Notes: generated by a model from the letters alone, not told the origin. A DNA stretch of 64,000 bases from Rhizobium sp. Q54 (GCA_945882615.1 CAMCWK010000011.1:1-64000); one strand, 5' to 3'. Shown: positions 9,838-18,986, numbered from the stretch's first letter. Made by a program: numbers and translations.

Positions 9838-12798
9838 ATGACTGAGCAATCTTCCCCAGACCGGTTGAACCGCGCCTCGAACGATATCTTCGAAGCGACC
9901 TCTTTCCTCAACGGCACCAACGCCGCCTATGTCGAACAGATGTATGCCGCCTGGCTGGCCAACCCCAATTCCGTCGATGAAGGCTGGCAGGCCTATTTCG
10001 CGCAGGCCGGCGAGCAGAATCTGTCGCCCACCCAGCTGGGCCGCGGCCCGGCCTGGAAGCGCGATCAGAAAGTTGCGCACGCCAGCGGCGACCTGATCGC
10101 CGCGCTTACGGGTCAGGAACCGCCGGCGGCTCCCAGCAAGCCCGGTAAAGGCAAGCCCGCTGCCGCGCCCGCCGCCGACAGCACCGAAGCCGCCAGGGCC
10201 TCGATCCATGCCGTCCAGATGATCCGCGCGTTCCGCATGATCGGCCATCTGGAAGCAGACCTGGATCCGCTGAAAATCACGCCCACCACGCCCCAGGCGA
10301 TGCTGGACCCCGGCTTTTACAATTTTGACGGCGCCGCGATGGATGCGCCGGTGTTCGTGAACGGCATTCTCGGCCTGGACATGACCACGCCGCGACAGCT
10401 GGTTGACACGCTGCGCGGCATTTATTGCGGCCGCATCGGCTATGAATTCATGCACATCAACGATGCCGAACAGCGATTCTGGCTGCAGCGCCGCATCGAA
10501 GGCGCGGAAAACGCCATCCAGTTCACGCCGGAAGGCAAGAAGGCGATCCTCAACAAGCTGATCGAAGCCGAAGGGTTCGAGAAGTTCTCCTCCAACCGCT
10601 TCGTCGGCACCAAGCGTTTCGGCCTGGACGGCGGTGAGGCCACCATTCCGGCGCTGGAGCAGATCATCAAGCGCGGTGGCCAGCTCGGCGTGAGCGAAAT
10701 CGTGCTGGGCATGGCCCATCGCGGCCGTCTCAACGTTCTGGTCAATGTGATGGGCAAGCCCTATCGCCAGCTGTTCCACGAATTCCAGGGCGGCGCCGCC
10801 AATCCGTCCGACGTCGAAGGCTCGGGCGACGTCAAATACCATCTGGGCGCTTCTTCCGACCGCGAGTTCGACGGCCACAAGGTGCACCTGTCGCTCACCC
10901 CCAACCCTTCGCATCTGGAGATCGTCAATCCGGTGGTGCTGGGCAAGGCGCGCGCCAAGCAATGGCAACTGCGCGACATCGATGCGCGCACCAGCGTGCT
11001 GCCGATCCTGATCCATGGCGACGCGGCGTTCGCGGGCCAGGGCGTGGTGGCCGAATGTTTCGCCATGTCGGGCATCAAGGGTTTCCGCACCGGCGGCACC
11101 ATGCACTTCGTGATCAACAACCAGATCGGCTTCACCACCGCGCCGATGTTCTCGCGCTCCTCGCCCTATTGCACCGACATCGCCCTGATGGTGCAGGCCC
11201 CCATTTTCCACGTGAATGGCGACGATCCCGAAGCGGTGGTCCATGCCACCCGCATCGCCACCGAATTCCGCCAGAAGTTCAAGAAGGACGTCGTGCTCGA
11301 CATGATCTGCTATCGCAGGTTTGGGCATAACGAGAGCGACGAACCGGCCTTCACCCAGCCCCTGATGTACCGGGTGATCAAGGACCATCCCTCCACCCTG
11401 CAGCTTTATACCAGCAAGCTGGTCAAGGAAGGCACGCTGACCCAAAGCGAGGCCGATGCCATGGCCGATGGCTTCGTCCAGACGCTGGACCAGGAATTCG
11501 AGGCCTCCAAGTCGCATCTGCCCAACCGCGCCGACTGGCTGGATGGCCGCTGGCAGGGCCTGGAAACGGCGCCCAAGAACAGCGACCGCCGCGGCGAAAC
11601 CGGCGTGCCCGAAAAGATTCTGCGCAAGGTCGGCAAGGCGCTGACCACCGCGCCGGAAAACTTCAATCTGCACAAAACCATCGCGCGCCAGCTGGAAGCC
11701 AAGGCCAAGATGTTCGAGACCGGCGAAGGTTTCGACTGGGCGACCTGTGAAGCGCTGGCGCTGGGCAGCCTGCTGGACGAAGGCTCCTATGTCCGCTTTT
11801 CTGGCCAGGATTCCACGCGCGGCACCTTCAGCCAGCGCCATGCCGCTTTGGTCGATCAGCAGACCGAGGAACGCTATTACCCGCTTGCGCACATCGACAA
11901 GGATCAGGGGTGCTTTGAGATCATCGACACCCTGCTGTCGGAAGAAGCCGTGCTGGGCTTTGAGTATGGCTATTCGACCGCCGAACCCAAGGCGCTGGTG
12001 TTGTGGGAAGCCCAGTTCGGCGACTTCGCCAACGGCGCCCAGGTGGTGATGGACCAGTTCATCGCTTCGGGCGAAATGAAGTGGCTGCGCATGTCGGGCA
12101 TAACCCTGCTGTTGCCGCATGGCTATGAGGGCCAGGGGCCGGAACATTCCAGCGCGCGTTTAGAACGCTACCTCCAGTTATGCGCGCAGGATAATATGCA
12201 GGTCTGCGTGCCGACCACGCCGGCCAACTATTTCCACATCCTGCGCCGCCAGATGCATCGCAGTTTCCGCAAGCCGCTGATCGTGCTGACGCCCAAGTCG
12301 CTGCTGCGCCACAAGAAGTGCACCAGCTTCCTGTCGGACATGGTTCCGGACACCTCGTTCCACCGCGTGCTGCGCGACCAGGCCGAAGTCGTGCCCGGCG
12401 CCACCACGGTCAAGCTGGTGGAGGATGCCAAGATCAAGCGTGTCATCCTGTGCACCGGCAAGGTCTATTTCGACCTGATGGAAGAGCGCGAGAAGCGGGG
12501 CGAGAACCGCATCCAGATCCTGCGCCTGGAACAGCTCTATCCCTTCCCCGAAAATGTCCTGGCCCAGGAGCTCAACCGCTTCCCCAAGGCCGAGATCGTC
12601 TGGTGCCAGGAAGAGCCGCAGAACCAGGGTGCCTGGCATTTCGTCCGCTCACGGCTCGAAGACACGATCGCCAAGCTGGGCGGCAAGGGCAGCCCGCGCT
12701 ATACCGGCCGCCCCGAATATGCCTCCACCGCGGCGGGCCTGATGAAGCAGCACCTGGCCGAACTGGCCAAATTCCTCGATGACGCGCTTACGCTTTGA
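9838..12798 (+). CDS. sucA: 2-oxoglutarate dehydrogenase E1 component
   Basis: 986 residues, full length for the thiamine-diphosphate E1 subunit. The N-terminal E2-interaction segment FLNGTNAAYVEQMYAAWLAN is present around residues 24-43, followed by an Ala/Pro/Lys linker. HRGRLNVL and the GDAAFAGQGVV region belong to the transketolase-like core, and a pyrimidine-binding domain follows. It decarboxylates 2-oxoglutarate and passes the succinyl group to SucB. A four-copy 15-base tandem repeat begins inside its last codons and includes the stop. Confidence 0.97.
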   Translation: MTEQSSPDRLNRASNDIFEATSFLNGTNAAYVEQMYAAWLANPNSVDEGWQAYFAQAGEQNLSPTQLGRGPAWKRDQKVAHASGDLIAALTGQEPPAAPSKPGKGKPAAAPAADSTEAARASIHAVQMIRAFRMIGHLEADLDPLKITPTTPQAMLDPGFYNFDGAAMDAPVFVNGILGLDMTTPRQLVDTLRGIYCGRIGYEFMHINDAEQRFWLQRRIEGAENAIQFTPEGKKAILNKLIEAEGFEKFSSNRFVGTKRFGLDGGEATIPALEQIIKRGGQLGVSEIVLGMAHRGRLNVLVNVMGKPYRQLFHEFQGGAANPSDVEGSGDVKYHLGASSDREFDGHKVHLSLTPNPSHLEIVNPVVLGKARAKQWQLRDIDARTSVLPILIHGDAAFAGQGVVAECFAMSGIKGFRTGGTMHFVINNQIGFTTAPMFSRSSPYCTDIALMVQAPIFHVNGDDPEAVVHATRIATEFRQKFKKDVVLDMICYRRFGHNESDEPAFTQPLMYRVIKDHPSTLQLYTSKLVKEGTLTQSEADAMADGFVQTLDQEFEASKSHLPNRADWLDGRWQGLETAPKNSDRRGETGVPEKILRKVGKALTTAPENFNLHKTIARQLEAKAKMFETGEGFDWATCEALALGSLLDEGSYVRFSGQDSTRGTFSQRHAALVDQQTEERYYPLAHIDKDQGCFEIIDTLLSEEAVLGFEYGYSTAEPKALVLWEAQFGDFANGAQVVMDQFIASGEMKWLRMSGITLLLPHGYEGQGPEHSSARLERYLQLCAQDNMQVCVPTTPANYFHILRRQMHRSFRKPLIVLTPKSLLRHKKCTSFLSDMVPDTSFHRVLRDQAEVVPGATTVKLVEDAKIKRVILCTGKVYFDLMEEREKRGENRIQILRLEQLYPFPENVLAQELNRFPKAEIVWCQEEPQNQGAWHFVRSRLEDTIAKLGGKGSPRYTGRPEYASTAAGLMKQHLAELAKFLDDALTL

Positions 12799-12850
12799 GG
12801 CTCGGCGCTTTGAGCCTGGGCGCTTTGAACCTTGGCGCTTTTGATTTTGG
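12791..12850 (+). repeat. Four tandem 15-bp units spanning the sucA stop codon
   Basis: Units at 12791, 12806, 12821 and 12836 begin CGCTTTGAGGCTCGG, CGCTTTGAGCCTGGG, CGCTTTGAACCTTGG and CGCTTTTGATTTTGG. The first contains the last sucA codons and TGA, so the repeat looks like serial duplication of the 3' end of sucA with divergence. Most of the 77-base gap to sucB is made of it. Confidence 0.85.
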
Positions 12851-12875
12851 CCCTCCAATTTGAGTAGAGTCGCTT

Positions 12876-14084
12876 ATGACCATTGAAATCAAAGTCCCCG
12901 CGATGGGCGAGTCCGTCACCGAAGCCACCATCTCCAAATGGTTCAAGAAGGAAGGCGACGCGGTCAAGCGCGACGAGCCCCTGCTGGAGCTGGAGACCGA
13001 CAAGGTGACGGTGGAAGTGCCCTCGCCCGCCGACGGCGCGATTGAATCCATCAGCGCCCAGGCCGGCGCCACCGTCCAGGTCGGCGCGCTGCTCGGCGCC
13101 ATTGCCGAAGGCAAAAGCGGTTCGGCCCCGGCCGCCAAACCCGCCGCCGCCAAGACGGAAGCGCCCAAGCCTGCCGCGGCTTCGGCGCCCGCCGCACCCA
13201 AGAGCGATACCCCCGCCATGCCCTCGGCCAAGCGCATTGCCGCCGAATCCGGCATTGCCGCCTCCTCCGTTGCCGGCACCGGCAAGGACGGACGCGTCAC
13301 CAAGGGCGACATGCTGGGCGCGCTCGCCGCCCGCTCGTCGGCGCCGCAGCCCGCCGCCGCCCCGTCCGGTCCGCGCCACAATGAAGCGCGCGAGGAACGC
13401 GTGCCGATGACGCGCCTGCGCAAGACGATCGCGCTGCGCCTAAAGGAATCGCAGAACACCGCCGCCCAGCTCACCACCTTCAACGAGGTGGACATGACGG
13501 CGGTGATGGGCCTGCGCGCCAGCTACAAGGACGTGTTCGAGAAGAAGCATGGCGTGAAGCTGGGCTTCATGGGCTTCTTCGCCAAGGCCGTGGTCGCGGC
13601 GCTGAAGGAATTGCCCAACGTCAATGCCGAGATCGAAGGCGACAATATCGTCTACAAGAACTATTTCGACATCGGCATCGCGGTTTCCACCGAGCGCGGC
13701 CTGGTCGTGCCGGTGGTGCGCGACGCCGATCACCTGTCGCTGGCCGATATCGAAAAGGCCATCATGGATTTCGGCACCCGCGCCCGCGACAACAAGCTGA
13801 AGCTGGAAGAGCTGCAGGGTGGCACCTTCTCGATCACGAATGGCGGCGTGTTCGGCTCGCTGATGTCCACCCCGATCCTGAATTCCCCCCAGTCGGGCAT
13901 TCTGGGCATGCACAAGATCCAGCCCCGCCCCATGGCGATCGGGGACAAGGTCGAAATCCGCCCCATGATGTATCTGGCCCTGTCCTATGATCACCGCATC
14001 GTGGATGGCCGCGAAGCCGTCACCTTCCTGGTCAAGGTCAAGGAAAATCTGGAAGATCCCCAGCGCCTGTTGCTGGAAATCTGA
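12876..14084 (+). CDS. sucB: Dihydrolipoyl succinyltransferase, E2 of 2-oxoglutarate dehydrogenase
   Basis: 402 residues. The lipoyl domain (about 1-77) carries the lipoyl-lysine K43 in ETDKVTVEV. An Ala/Pro-rich linker follows, then a subunit-binding domain (about 112-145, [12 protein letters not shown]...GRVTKGD), a second linker and the catalytic domain, with the active-site histidine near 372 in SYDHRIVDG. It transfers the succinyl group to CoA. No E3 gene (lpd) follows in the window, although one often does; a terminator comes directly after sucB. Confidence 0.96.
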   Translation: MTIEIKVPAMGESVTEATISKWFKKEGDAVKRDEPLLELETDKVTVEVPSPADGAIESISAQAGATVQVGALLGAIAEGKSGSAPAAKPAAAKTEAPKPAAASAPAAPKSDTPAMPSAKRIAAESGIAASSVAGTGKDGRVTKGDMLGALAARSSAPQPAAAPSGPRHNEAREERVPMTRLRKTIALRLKESQNTAAQLTTFNEVDMTAVMGLRASYKDVFEKKHGVKLGFMGFFAKAVVAALKELPNVNAEIEGDNIVYKNYFDIGIAVSTERGLVVPVVRDADHLSLADIEKAIMDFGTRARDNKLKLEELQGGTFSITNGGVFGSLMSTPILNSPQSGILGMHKIQPRPMAIGDKVEIRPMMYLALSYDHRIVDGREAVTFLVKVKENLEDPQRLLLEI

Positions 14085-14100
14085 GGGTTCCCAAATTGCG

Positions 14101-14129
14101 AAAAAGGCGGCCTCGGCCGCCTTTTTTTA
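14101..14129 (+). terminator. Rho-independent terminator after sucB
   Basis: AAGGCGGC, CTCG tetraloop, GCCGCCTT and a run of seven T begin 17 bases after the sucB stop. This is a strong canonical terminator. Confidence 0.92.
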
Positions 14130-14195
14130 TTGTCGGACCTTGTCGGATCGGAGGAGGCTGAGCCGTCCTTGGGACGAAACCACGGGAGATCAGCC

Positions 14196-14549
14196 ATGGC
14201 TTATGTTGACGGTTTTGTACTGGCAGTACCGAAAGCCAACCTGGAGGCCTACAAGAATATGGCGCGCACATGCGAGCCGATCTGGCGGGAATGTGGCGCC
14301 ATCGATTATGTCGAATGCGTCGGCGATGACACGCCTTATGGCGAAGTGACGTCCTTTCCCCGCGCGGTGCTGGCCAAGGAAGACGAGGTCGTGATCTTTT
14401 CCTGGATTGTCTATCCGTCCAAGGAAATCCGCGACGCCTGCAACAAGAAGGTGATGGAAGATCCCCGCCTGAAGGGCATGGATAAAGATATGCCGTTCGA
14501 CGGCAAGCGCATGATCTATGGCGGGTTTGTGCCGTTCCTGGGACTTTAA
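14196..14549 (+). CDS. DUF1428 family protein (YbaA-like)
   Basis: 117 residues starting MAYVDGFVLAVP with a GGGAG-like ribosome site upstream. It matches the DUF1428/YbaA family along its length: YVDGFV at the start, FSWIVYPSKEIRDACNKKVM in the middle, and the hallmark MPFDGKRMIYGGF near the C-terminus. The fold is expected to be a ferredoxin-like dimeric alpha/beta barrel; no enzymatic role is established. Its stop overlaps the convergent fliX stop by four bases. Confidence 0.9.
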   Translation: MAYVDGFVLAVPKANLEAYKNMARTCEPIWRECGAIDYVECVGDDTPYGEVTSFPRAVLAKEDEVVIFSWIVYPSKEIRDACNKKVMEDPRLKGMDKDMPFDGKRMIYGGFVPFLGL

Positions 14550-15001
14550 GCCAGGCCCTTGTCGAGCACTTCCAGTTTCGCCAGCTCGACATGGGCGCGA
14601 AGCTCGATCTGGTCCAGCACATCCTGAAGCTTGGGATCGGCAAAGGCTTCATGGCGGCGGGTCACCGCGGCGGCCAGCTTGTTTAAAGTTGCACGGGGAA
14701 TCCCGCCAGCCAGCAGGCCGTCGCGCACCGAATCCAGCAGGTCCAGCAGCTGCTCGCCATGGGCCAGCGCCTTGGATTTACCCTGGGTTGAATCATCAAG
14801 ACCCTGCAACATCAGAATGGAATCCAGCGCCGCGATGGGCCCAGGGCCGGCGACAATCTGGGGCTGAGCCTCGGCCGCACCGCCCACGCTGAAGCCGCCA
14901 CTGGAAGCGCTGGCGGGTGCCTTGCGCTTTATGGCGGCTGTTTCAACGCGGCCAGGGCCTTTGATTTCCAAGCGGAGTGTCCCACTGCGACACACCAGCA
15001 T
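14546..15001 (-). CDS. fliX: FliX-like class II flagellar assembly regulator
   Basis: 151 residues. A variable N-terminus (LEIKGPGRVETA..) and an Ala/Gly linker precede a conserved helical C-terminal half: ALDSILMLQG, GEQLLDLLDSVRDGLL, IPRATLNKLA and the diagnostic DQIELRAHVELAKLE. FliX works with the FlbD enhancer-binding protein to couple flagellar assembly to class III/IV transcription in Caulobacter. Start choice is uncertain: the ATG at 15001 has its G run directly against it, and a TTG eleven codons in would give LEIKGPGRV, closer to known starts. No flgI or other flagellar gene is nearby, although fliX usually adjoins flgI. Confidence 0.8.
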   Translation of the reverse strand: MLVCRSGTLRLEIKGPGRVETAAIKRKAPASASSGGFSVGGAAEAQPQIVAGPGPIAALDSILMLQGLDDSTQGKSKALAHGEQLLDLLDSVRDGLLAGGIPRATLNKLAAAVTRRHEAFADPKLQDVLDQIELRAHVELAKLEVLDKGLA

Positions 15002-15117
15002 CCCCCCTTATGGTTAAGGAAGGGTTAGGCCGTGCCGGAGCAGGACGTTAAAGGCGGCCCCGGGCTGGCATGGGGCTTGAAGGGGTTCTCCCGTAATTTG
15101 AAGGAGAAGGTTGCCCC

Positions 15118-15552
15118 ATGCACGGCGATCATACGTTTGACGAACGCAAAAAGCCGTATGGCCTTTTGGGCCTGCTGCTGGTGTCACTGCTGGTTCTGGC
15201 CGGCGTAGCCTATTGGAAATTGAGCAAGCCCGAAATGGGGCCCTATGGTGCCATCGCGCTGTCGGACTCCTCGCTGACCTATGGCGGCGCATGGGGCTAT
15301 GCCGATCCGATCGACGCCTATAAGCGCTCCATCGCCGAATGTAACAAGGCGGCCGGCGGCAAGGATTGCGTGGTCAAGGTTTCGCTCAAGGACAATTGCG
15401 GCGCGCTGGCGATCAGCGTCGAACGCAACGCTTCCTTCCTGGTGCAGGGCCGCGATCAGGTCACCGCCACCCAGACAGCCATGGCCCAGTGCCAGGAGAC
15501 CGGCGCCAGTGACTGCGCCATTCACGAGAATATCTGCTCCAGCGCTTCGTAG
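15118..15552 (+). CDS. Membrane-anchored DUF4189 protein
   Basis: 144 residues with an AAGGAG ribosome site. A short basic N-terminus precedes one membrane segment at about 14-33 (YGLLGLLLVSLLVLAGVAY), followed by a periplasmic DUF4189 domain: YGAIALSDSSLTYGGAWGY, a Cys pair region (AECNKAAGGKDC) and CGALAISV. Six cysteines lie in the exported part, suggesting disulfides. The function is unknown. It is divergent from fliX and convergent with rlmH, with hairpins in between. Confidence 0.8.
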   Translation: MHGDHTFDERKKPYGLLGLLLVSLLVLAGVAYWKLSKPEMGPYGAIALSDSSLTYGGAWGYADPIDAYKRSIAECNKAAGGKDCVVKVSLKDNCGALAISVERNASFLVQGRDQVTATQTAMAQCQETGASDCAIHENICSSAS

Positions 15553-15589
15553 TTCTTTCTGGCCCCCTCCGGCCTTCGCAACTTTGCTC

Positions 15590-15621
15590 AACGCGCCCTT
15601 GTGAAAACAAGGGCGCGTTTC
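15590..15621 (+). terminator. Strong hairpin after the DUF4189 gene
   Basis: A perfect 12-bp stem AACGCGCCCTTG / CAAGGGCGCGTT has a TGAAAA loop and is followed by only three T. It is probably the terminator of the DUF4189 gene. Confidence 0.7.
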
Positions 15622-15655
15622 GCGTTGCTACGTTCGTACGCTGACGCTACTCACC

Positions 15656-15691
15656 CTCCCCCGTCCGCGTGCTAACGCACGCACGGGGGAG
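15656..15691. repeat. Long GC-rich palindrome, REP-like
   Basis: CTCCCCCGT and ACGGGGGAG (9/9) flank an inner pairing of GCGTG with CACGC. It lies between the DUF4189 gene and the convergent rlmH end, with no T run, so it resembles an intergenic palindromic element more than a terminator. No second copy was noticed in the window. Confidence 0.45.
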
Positions 15692-15710
15692 ACTGCCCTG
15701 CGATCGCTCA

Positions 15711-16193
15711 CTAGGCCCGGTGATAAGGATGCCCGGCCAGGATGGTCAGGGCGCGATAGACCTGTTCGGTCAGAAGCGCGCGGGCCAGAAGATGCGGCCA
15801 GGTCTGCGGACCGAAAGCCAGGCTGCGGCCCGCCTTCTTGCCCGGCAGCGGCGCCAGGCCGTCCGGCCCACCAATGACAAAGGCCATGTCCTTGGTGCCG
15901 ACATCGCGCAGGCTTCCCAGCATTTCCGCGAAGTCCTCCGATGTCATGCCCTTGCCGCGGGCATCCAGCAGCACGATATGCGCCCCGTCCGGCAGCCGCG
16001 CCGACAGGCGTTCGGCTTCGTCTTTCATCCGGGCCGCTGTGTCACGGTGTTTGCTGACGGGAAGTTCCTCCAGCGCCACGGCGGATAATCCCATATTGCG
16101 ACCCAGCTTGCGGGCCCGGTCGCAGAAATCCTCGCACAGCTGGCCTTCGGGCGTGCCGCGCATGTGACCGATGGCGTAGATCCAAAGACGCAT
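15711..16193 (-). CDS. rlmH: 23S rRNA pseudouridine-1915 N3-methyltransferase RlmH
   Basis: 160 residues, full length. It is a SPOUT-fold methyltransferase: the SAM-binding region has IVLLDARGKGMTSEDFA, then FVIGGPDGLAP, and the typical C-terminal LLTEQVYRALTILAGHPYHR. It methylates pseudouridine 1915 in helix 69 of 23S rRNA on 70S ribosomes. It is the last gene of the obgE-proBA-nadD-rsfS-rlmH set, and its start touches the rsfS stop. Confidence 0.95.
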   Translation of the reverse strand: MRLWIYAIGHMRGTPEGQLCEDFCDRARKLGRNMGLSAVALEELPVSKHRDTAARMKDEAERLSARLPDGAHIVLLDARGKGMTSEDFAEMLGSLRDVGTKDMAFVIGGPDGLAPLPGKKAGRSLAFGPQTWPHLLARALLTEQVYRALTILAGHPYHRA

Positions 16194-16627
16194 TACTTAC
16201 GGCTGCCGACCGACCACATGCCTTCCAGGTCGTAATAGTCGCGCACTTCGGGGCGGAAGAGATGGACGATGACATCGCCCGCATCCACCAGCACCCAGTC
16301 GCCCTGCCCTTGGCCGCTGATCGGACGGGTGCCGTAGCCGCCCTCTTTCAGCTTGCGCGCCAGATGATCGGCCATGGCGGCGACGTGGCGGGACGAACGC
16401 CCCGACGCGACCACCGCCGCATCGCACAGCGACGAACGGCCTGCCAGATCGATGGTCACGATATTCTCGGCCTTGTCGTCATCCAGCGAAACCAGAATGC
16501 GATTCAGCAGATCGCTCTGCGGCGCGGATTTGGGCGCGACCGCCTTTGGGGCGACTTTCTTAGCCGGCTTCTTGGCGGGTTGCTTCGCGGGTTTTTGGGC
16601 GGCTTTTTTTGCCGGAGCCTTCGCCAC
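16193..16627 (-). CDS. rsfS: Ribosome silencing factor RsfS with a long Lys/Ala/Pro N-terminal tail
   Basis: The RsfS core is the last ~105 residues (LLNRILVSLDDDKAENIVTIDL, SGRSSRHVAAMADHLARKL, GQGDWVLVDAGDVIVHLF, YYDLEGMW). RsfS binds uL14 and blocks subunit joining. Before the core is a histone-H1-like tail of AKKPAKK repeats. The start given is GTG at 16627 (144 aa), but the frame stays open back to the nadD stop with the same composition. A CTG at 16720, preceded by AAAGGA seven bases away, would give 175 aa. The true start is therefore uncertain; the core call is firm. Confidence 0.93.
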   Translation of the reverse strand: MAKAPAKKAAQKPAKQPAKKPAKKVAPKAVAPKSAPQSDLLNRILVSLDDDKAENIVTIDLAGRSSLCDAAVVASGRSSRHVAAMADHLARKLKEGGYGTRPISGQGQGDWVLVDAGDVIVHLFRPEVRDYYDLEGMWSVGSRK

Positions 16628-16738
16628 CTTCTTCGCGGGTTTCGCGGTCTTCTTGGCGGCAGGCTTTTTTGCGACAGCCTTCTTGGTGGCTTTTTTCGCG
16701 GGCTTTTTGGCGGATTTCAGGGCGTTGTCCTTTTGCGG

Positions 16739-17344
16739 CTAGGGGGTCAGGTTTAGCACGGCCTCGGCAGCCGCACCAAGGGCCTGTTCGCGCAGCCGTG
16801 TCGAGCTTTCCAGGCTGCGCGGACCGTCCAGAACCACCAGCGAAGGAGCATGGCCCAACCGGCGCGAAACCCCGATCCGCCGCGCCAAAGGCGCATGCAG
16901 CGATGCCAGTACGGAACCCGGCCGGCGCACCACCGCGATCGGAATACTGTCCGCGATCTGCTGCCAGCGCCGCCAGCGGGAGAATTGTTCCAGATTGTCA
17001 CTGCCCATCAGCCAGACGAAATCCACCTGGGCGAACCGCTTGCGCAGCGCCGCCACCGTATCAACGGTAAAACGGGTTCCCGTTCCGGCTTCGATATCAG
17101 TGACGAAAATGTGCGCGTCCCGGGCGGCATTGCGGGCCCGTGCCAGCCGCACCGCGAGAGGCTGGGGCAGCGGCTTGAGGGGATTGCCGGGCGAAACCAG
17201 CCACCAGACATAGTCCAGCTTGAGCGCTTTGCGCGCGATATTGCTGACATAGAGATGGCCGCCATGGGCAGGATCGAAGGAGCCGCCCAGCAGCCCGATA
17301 CGCAGGCCATCGCTGACGGGGCCGGGCGGCCGGATCCAGCCCAT
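16739..17344 (-). CDS. nadD: Nicotinate-nucleotide adenylyltransferase
   Basis: 201 residues. The nucleotidyltransferase motif GGSFDPAHGGHL (HxGH type) lies at about 20-31 and the second signature SSTRLR near the C-terminus, with FVWLMGSDNL between. It makes deamido-NAD from NaMN and ATP. The ATG directly follows the TGA of the GFA-type gene with no gap. An internal start nearer LRIGLLGG is possible, because the first ~14 residues are not conserved. Confidence 0.94.
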   Translation of the reverse strand: MGWIRPPGPVSDGLRIGLLGGSFDPAHGGHLYVSNIARKALKLDYVWWLVSPGNPLKPLPQPLAVRLARARNAARDAHIFVTDIEAGTGTRFTVDTVAALRKRFAQVDFVWLMGSDNLEQFSRWRRWQQIADSIPIAVVRRPGSVLASLHAPLARRIGVSRRLGHAPSLVVLDGPRSLESSTRLREQALGAAAEAVLNLTP

Positions 17345-17698
17345 TCAGTCGGCGATCCCATTGTGGAAATTCAACTTCAGGGCCCGCGGATCGATGCCCT
17401 CGACGCAGCGCAGATTGATCGCGACCATCTTGTTGCCCTTGGGGTCGGTGCCGTCGGAGAAGGGCGCGGTGCCGCAGGTTGGGCAGAAGTGATGGTTGAT
17501 CACATGCTTGTTGAAGCGGTAGGTCGCGACATTCTCCTGCGGTGTCTTCAGAGTGAAGGCCGAGGCCGGAATGAAATGCATGATCACACCCTTGCGGGCG
17601 CAGATAGAGCAGTTGCATTCCAGCCCCTCGGTGATCGGTCCGCTTTCAAAGGAATAAGCGATCTTGCCGCAATGGCAGCTGCCAATGTGGGTGGTCAT
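17345..17698 (-). CDS. GFA-family (Mss4-like zinc fold) protein
   Basis: 117 residues from an ATG with a clear GGAG site. Zinc ligands fit the glutathione-dependent formaldehyde-activating (GFA) family: C8-x-C10, C28-x-C30-x-x-C33 and C72-x-x-C75 in FCPTCG. Members bind zinc through a beta-tent fold; most are not proven to act on formaldehyde, so no substrate is assigned. It sits between proA (11 bases) and nadD (0 bases) inside an otherwise conserved housekeeping operon, where it is not a usual member. Confidence 0.9.
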   Translation of the reverse strand: MTTHIGSCHCGKIAYSFESGPITEGLECNCSICARKGVIMHFIPASAFTLKTPQENVATYRFNKHVINHHFCPTCGTAPFSDGTDPKGNKMVAINLRCVEGIDPRALKLNFHNGIAD

Positions 17699-17709
17699 GG
17701 TTGCTCCTT

Positions 17710-18986
17710 TTACGGGCGGGTTTGGCCGTTGCCGCGCACCACATATTTGAAGGTGGTGAGCTGTTCGGCGCCGACGGGTCCGCGGGCGTGCATCTTGCCG
17801 GTGCCGATGCCGATTTCCGCGCCCATGCCGAATTCCCCGCCATCGGCGAACTGGGTCGAAGCGTTCCACAGCACGATGGCGCTGTCGACGCTGTTCATGA
17901 AGCTTTCAGCGGCGGCGGCGTCCTCGGTGATAATGGAATCGGTGTGATGCGAGCCGTAATGCTCGATATGCTGGATGGCCTGTTCCAGGCCGTCCACCGC
18001 GCGCACGGCGATGATGGCTTCGAGATATTCGGTCTTCCAGTCTTCCTCCGTGGCGGCTTTGGCAGACGGAAACACACCGCGCACCGCCTCATCACCGCGA
18101 ATTTCGCAGCCAGCTTTCGCCAGATCTTCCAGCACCGGAACACCATGGGATTTCAGGACGCTGCGGTCGATCAGCAGCGTTTCCGCCGCGCCGCAGATGG
18201 AGGTGCGACGCATCTTGGCGTTCAGCGTGATGCTGCGCGCCTTGTCCAGATCAGCCTTGTCATGGATGAAGACATGGCAAAGCCCTTCCAGATGCGCCAG
18301 AACCGGCACGCGCGCCTCGTTGATGACGCGCCCCGTCAGGCCCTTGCCGCCGCGCGGAATGATCAGGTCGACGGTGCCGCCCAGCCCTTCCAGCATCAGG
18401 CCGACCGCGGCGCGGTCGGTGCTTTTGATCACCTGAATCGCGGCCTCCGGCAGACCGGCCGCCTTCAAGCCTTCGCTCATCGCCGCCTGGATGGCGCCGG
18501 CTGAGCGGATGGAATCAGAGCCGCCGCGCAGGATGGCGACATTGCCCGACTTCAGCGCCAGCGCCCCGGCATCCGCCGTCACATTGGGGCGGGATTCATA
18601 GATGATGCCGATCACGCCGATGGGGGTGGCGATACGGGCGATGTCCAGGCCATTGGGCCGCGACCAACGCGCCAGCTCGCGCCCCACCGGATCGGGAAGC
18701 GCCGCAACCACCTCAATCCCGGCGGCCATGGCTTCGATGCGCGCGTCATTCAGCATCAGCCGGTCCACCATGGGGGCGGGCATGTTGTTCGCCTGGGCGG
18801 CTTCGATGTCGCCTTTGTTGGCGGCGAGGATTTCGACGGCGCGGCTGCGGATCGCGGCGGCGGCGATGGTCAGTGCCTTGGTCTTGGTTTCGTCGCTCGC
18901 CTCGCGCATGGCGCGGGCCGCCTCGCGCGCCGCGGCGCCGATGGTCATCATCTCGGCCGCAAGCGCGTCGCTGGAATTGTGGACCG

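Noticed and set aside
9763-12147. 794-codon antisense frame over sucA, and similar long antisense frames over the macroglobulin (46937-49687), TonB receptor (53036-55489) and PQQ dehydrogenase (59039-61378)
   Set aside because: All lie opposite strongly recognised genes and have no recognisable motifs; they result from high GC codon use.
15002-15117. Sigma-54 promoter upstream of fliX
   Set aside because: A CGGCACG word exists on the minus strand, but the matching TTGC element at the right distance is missing.
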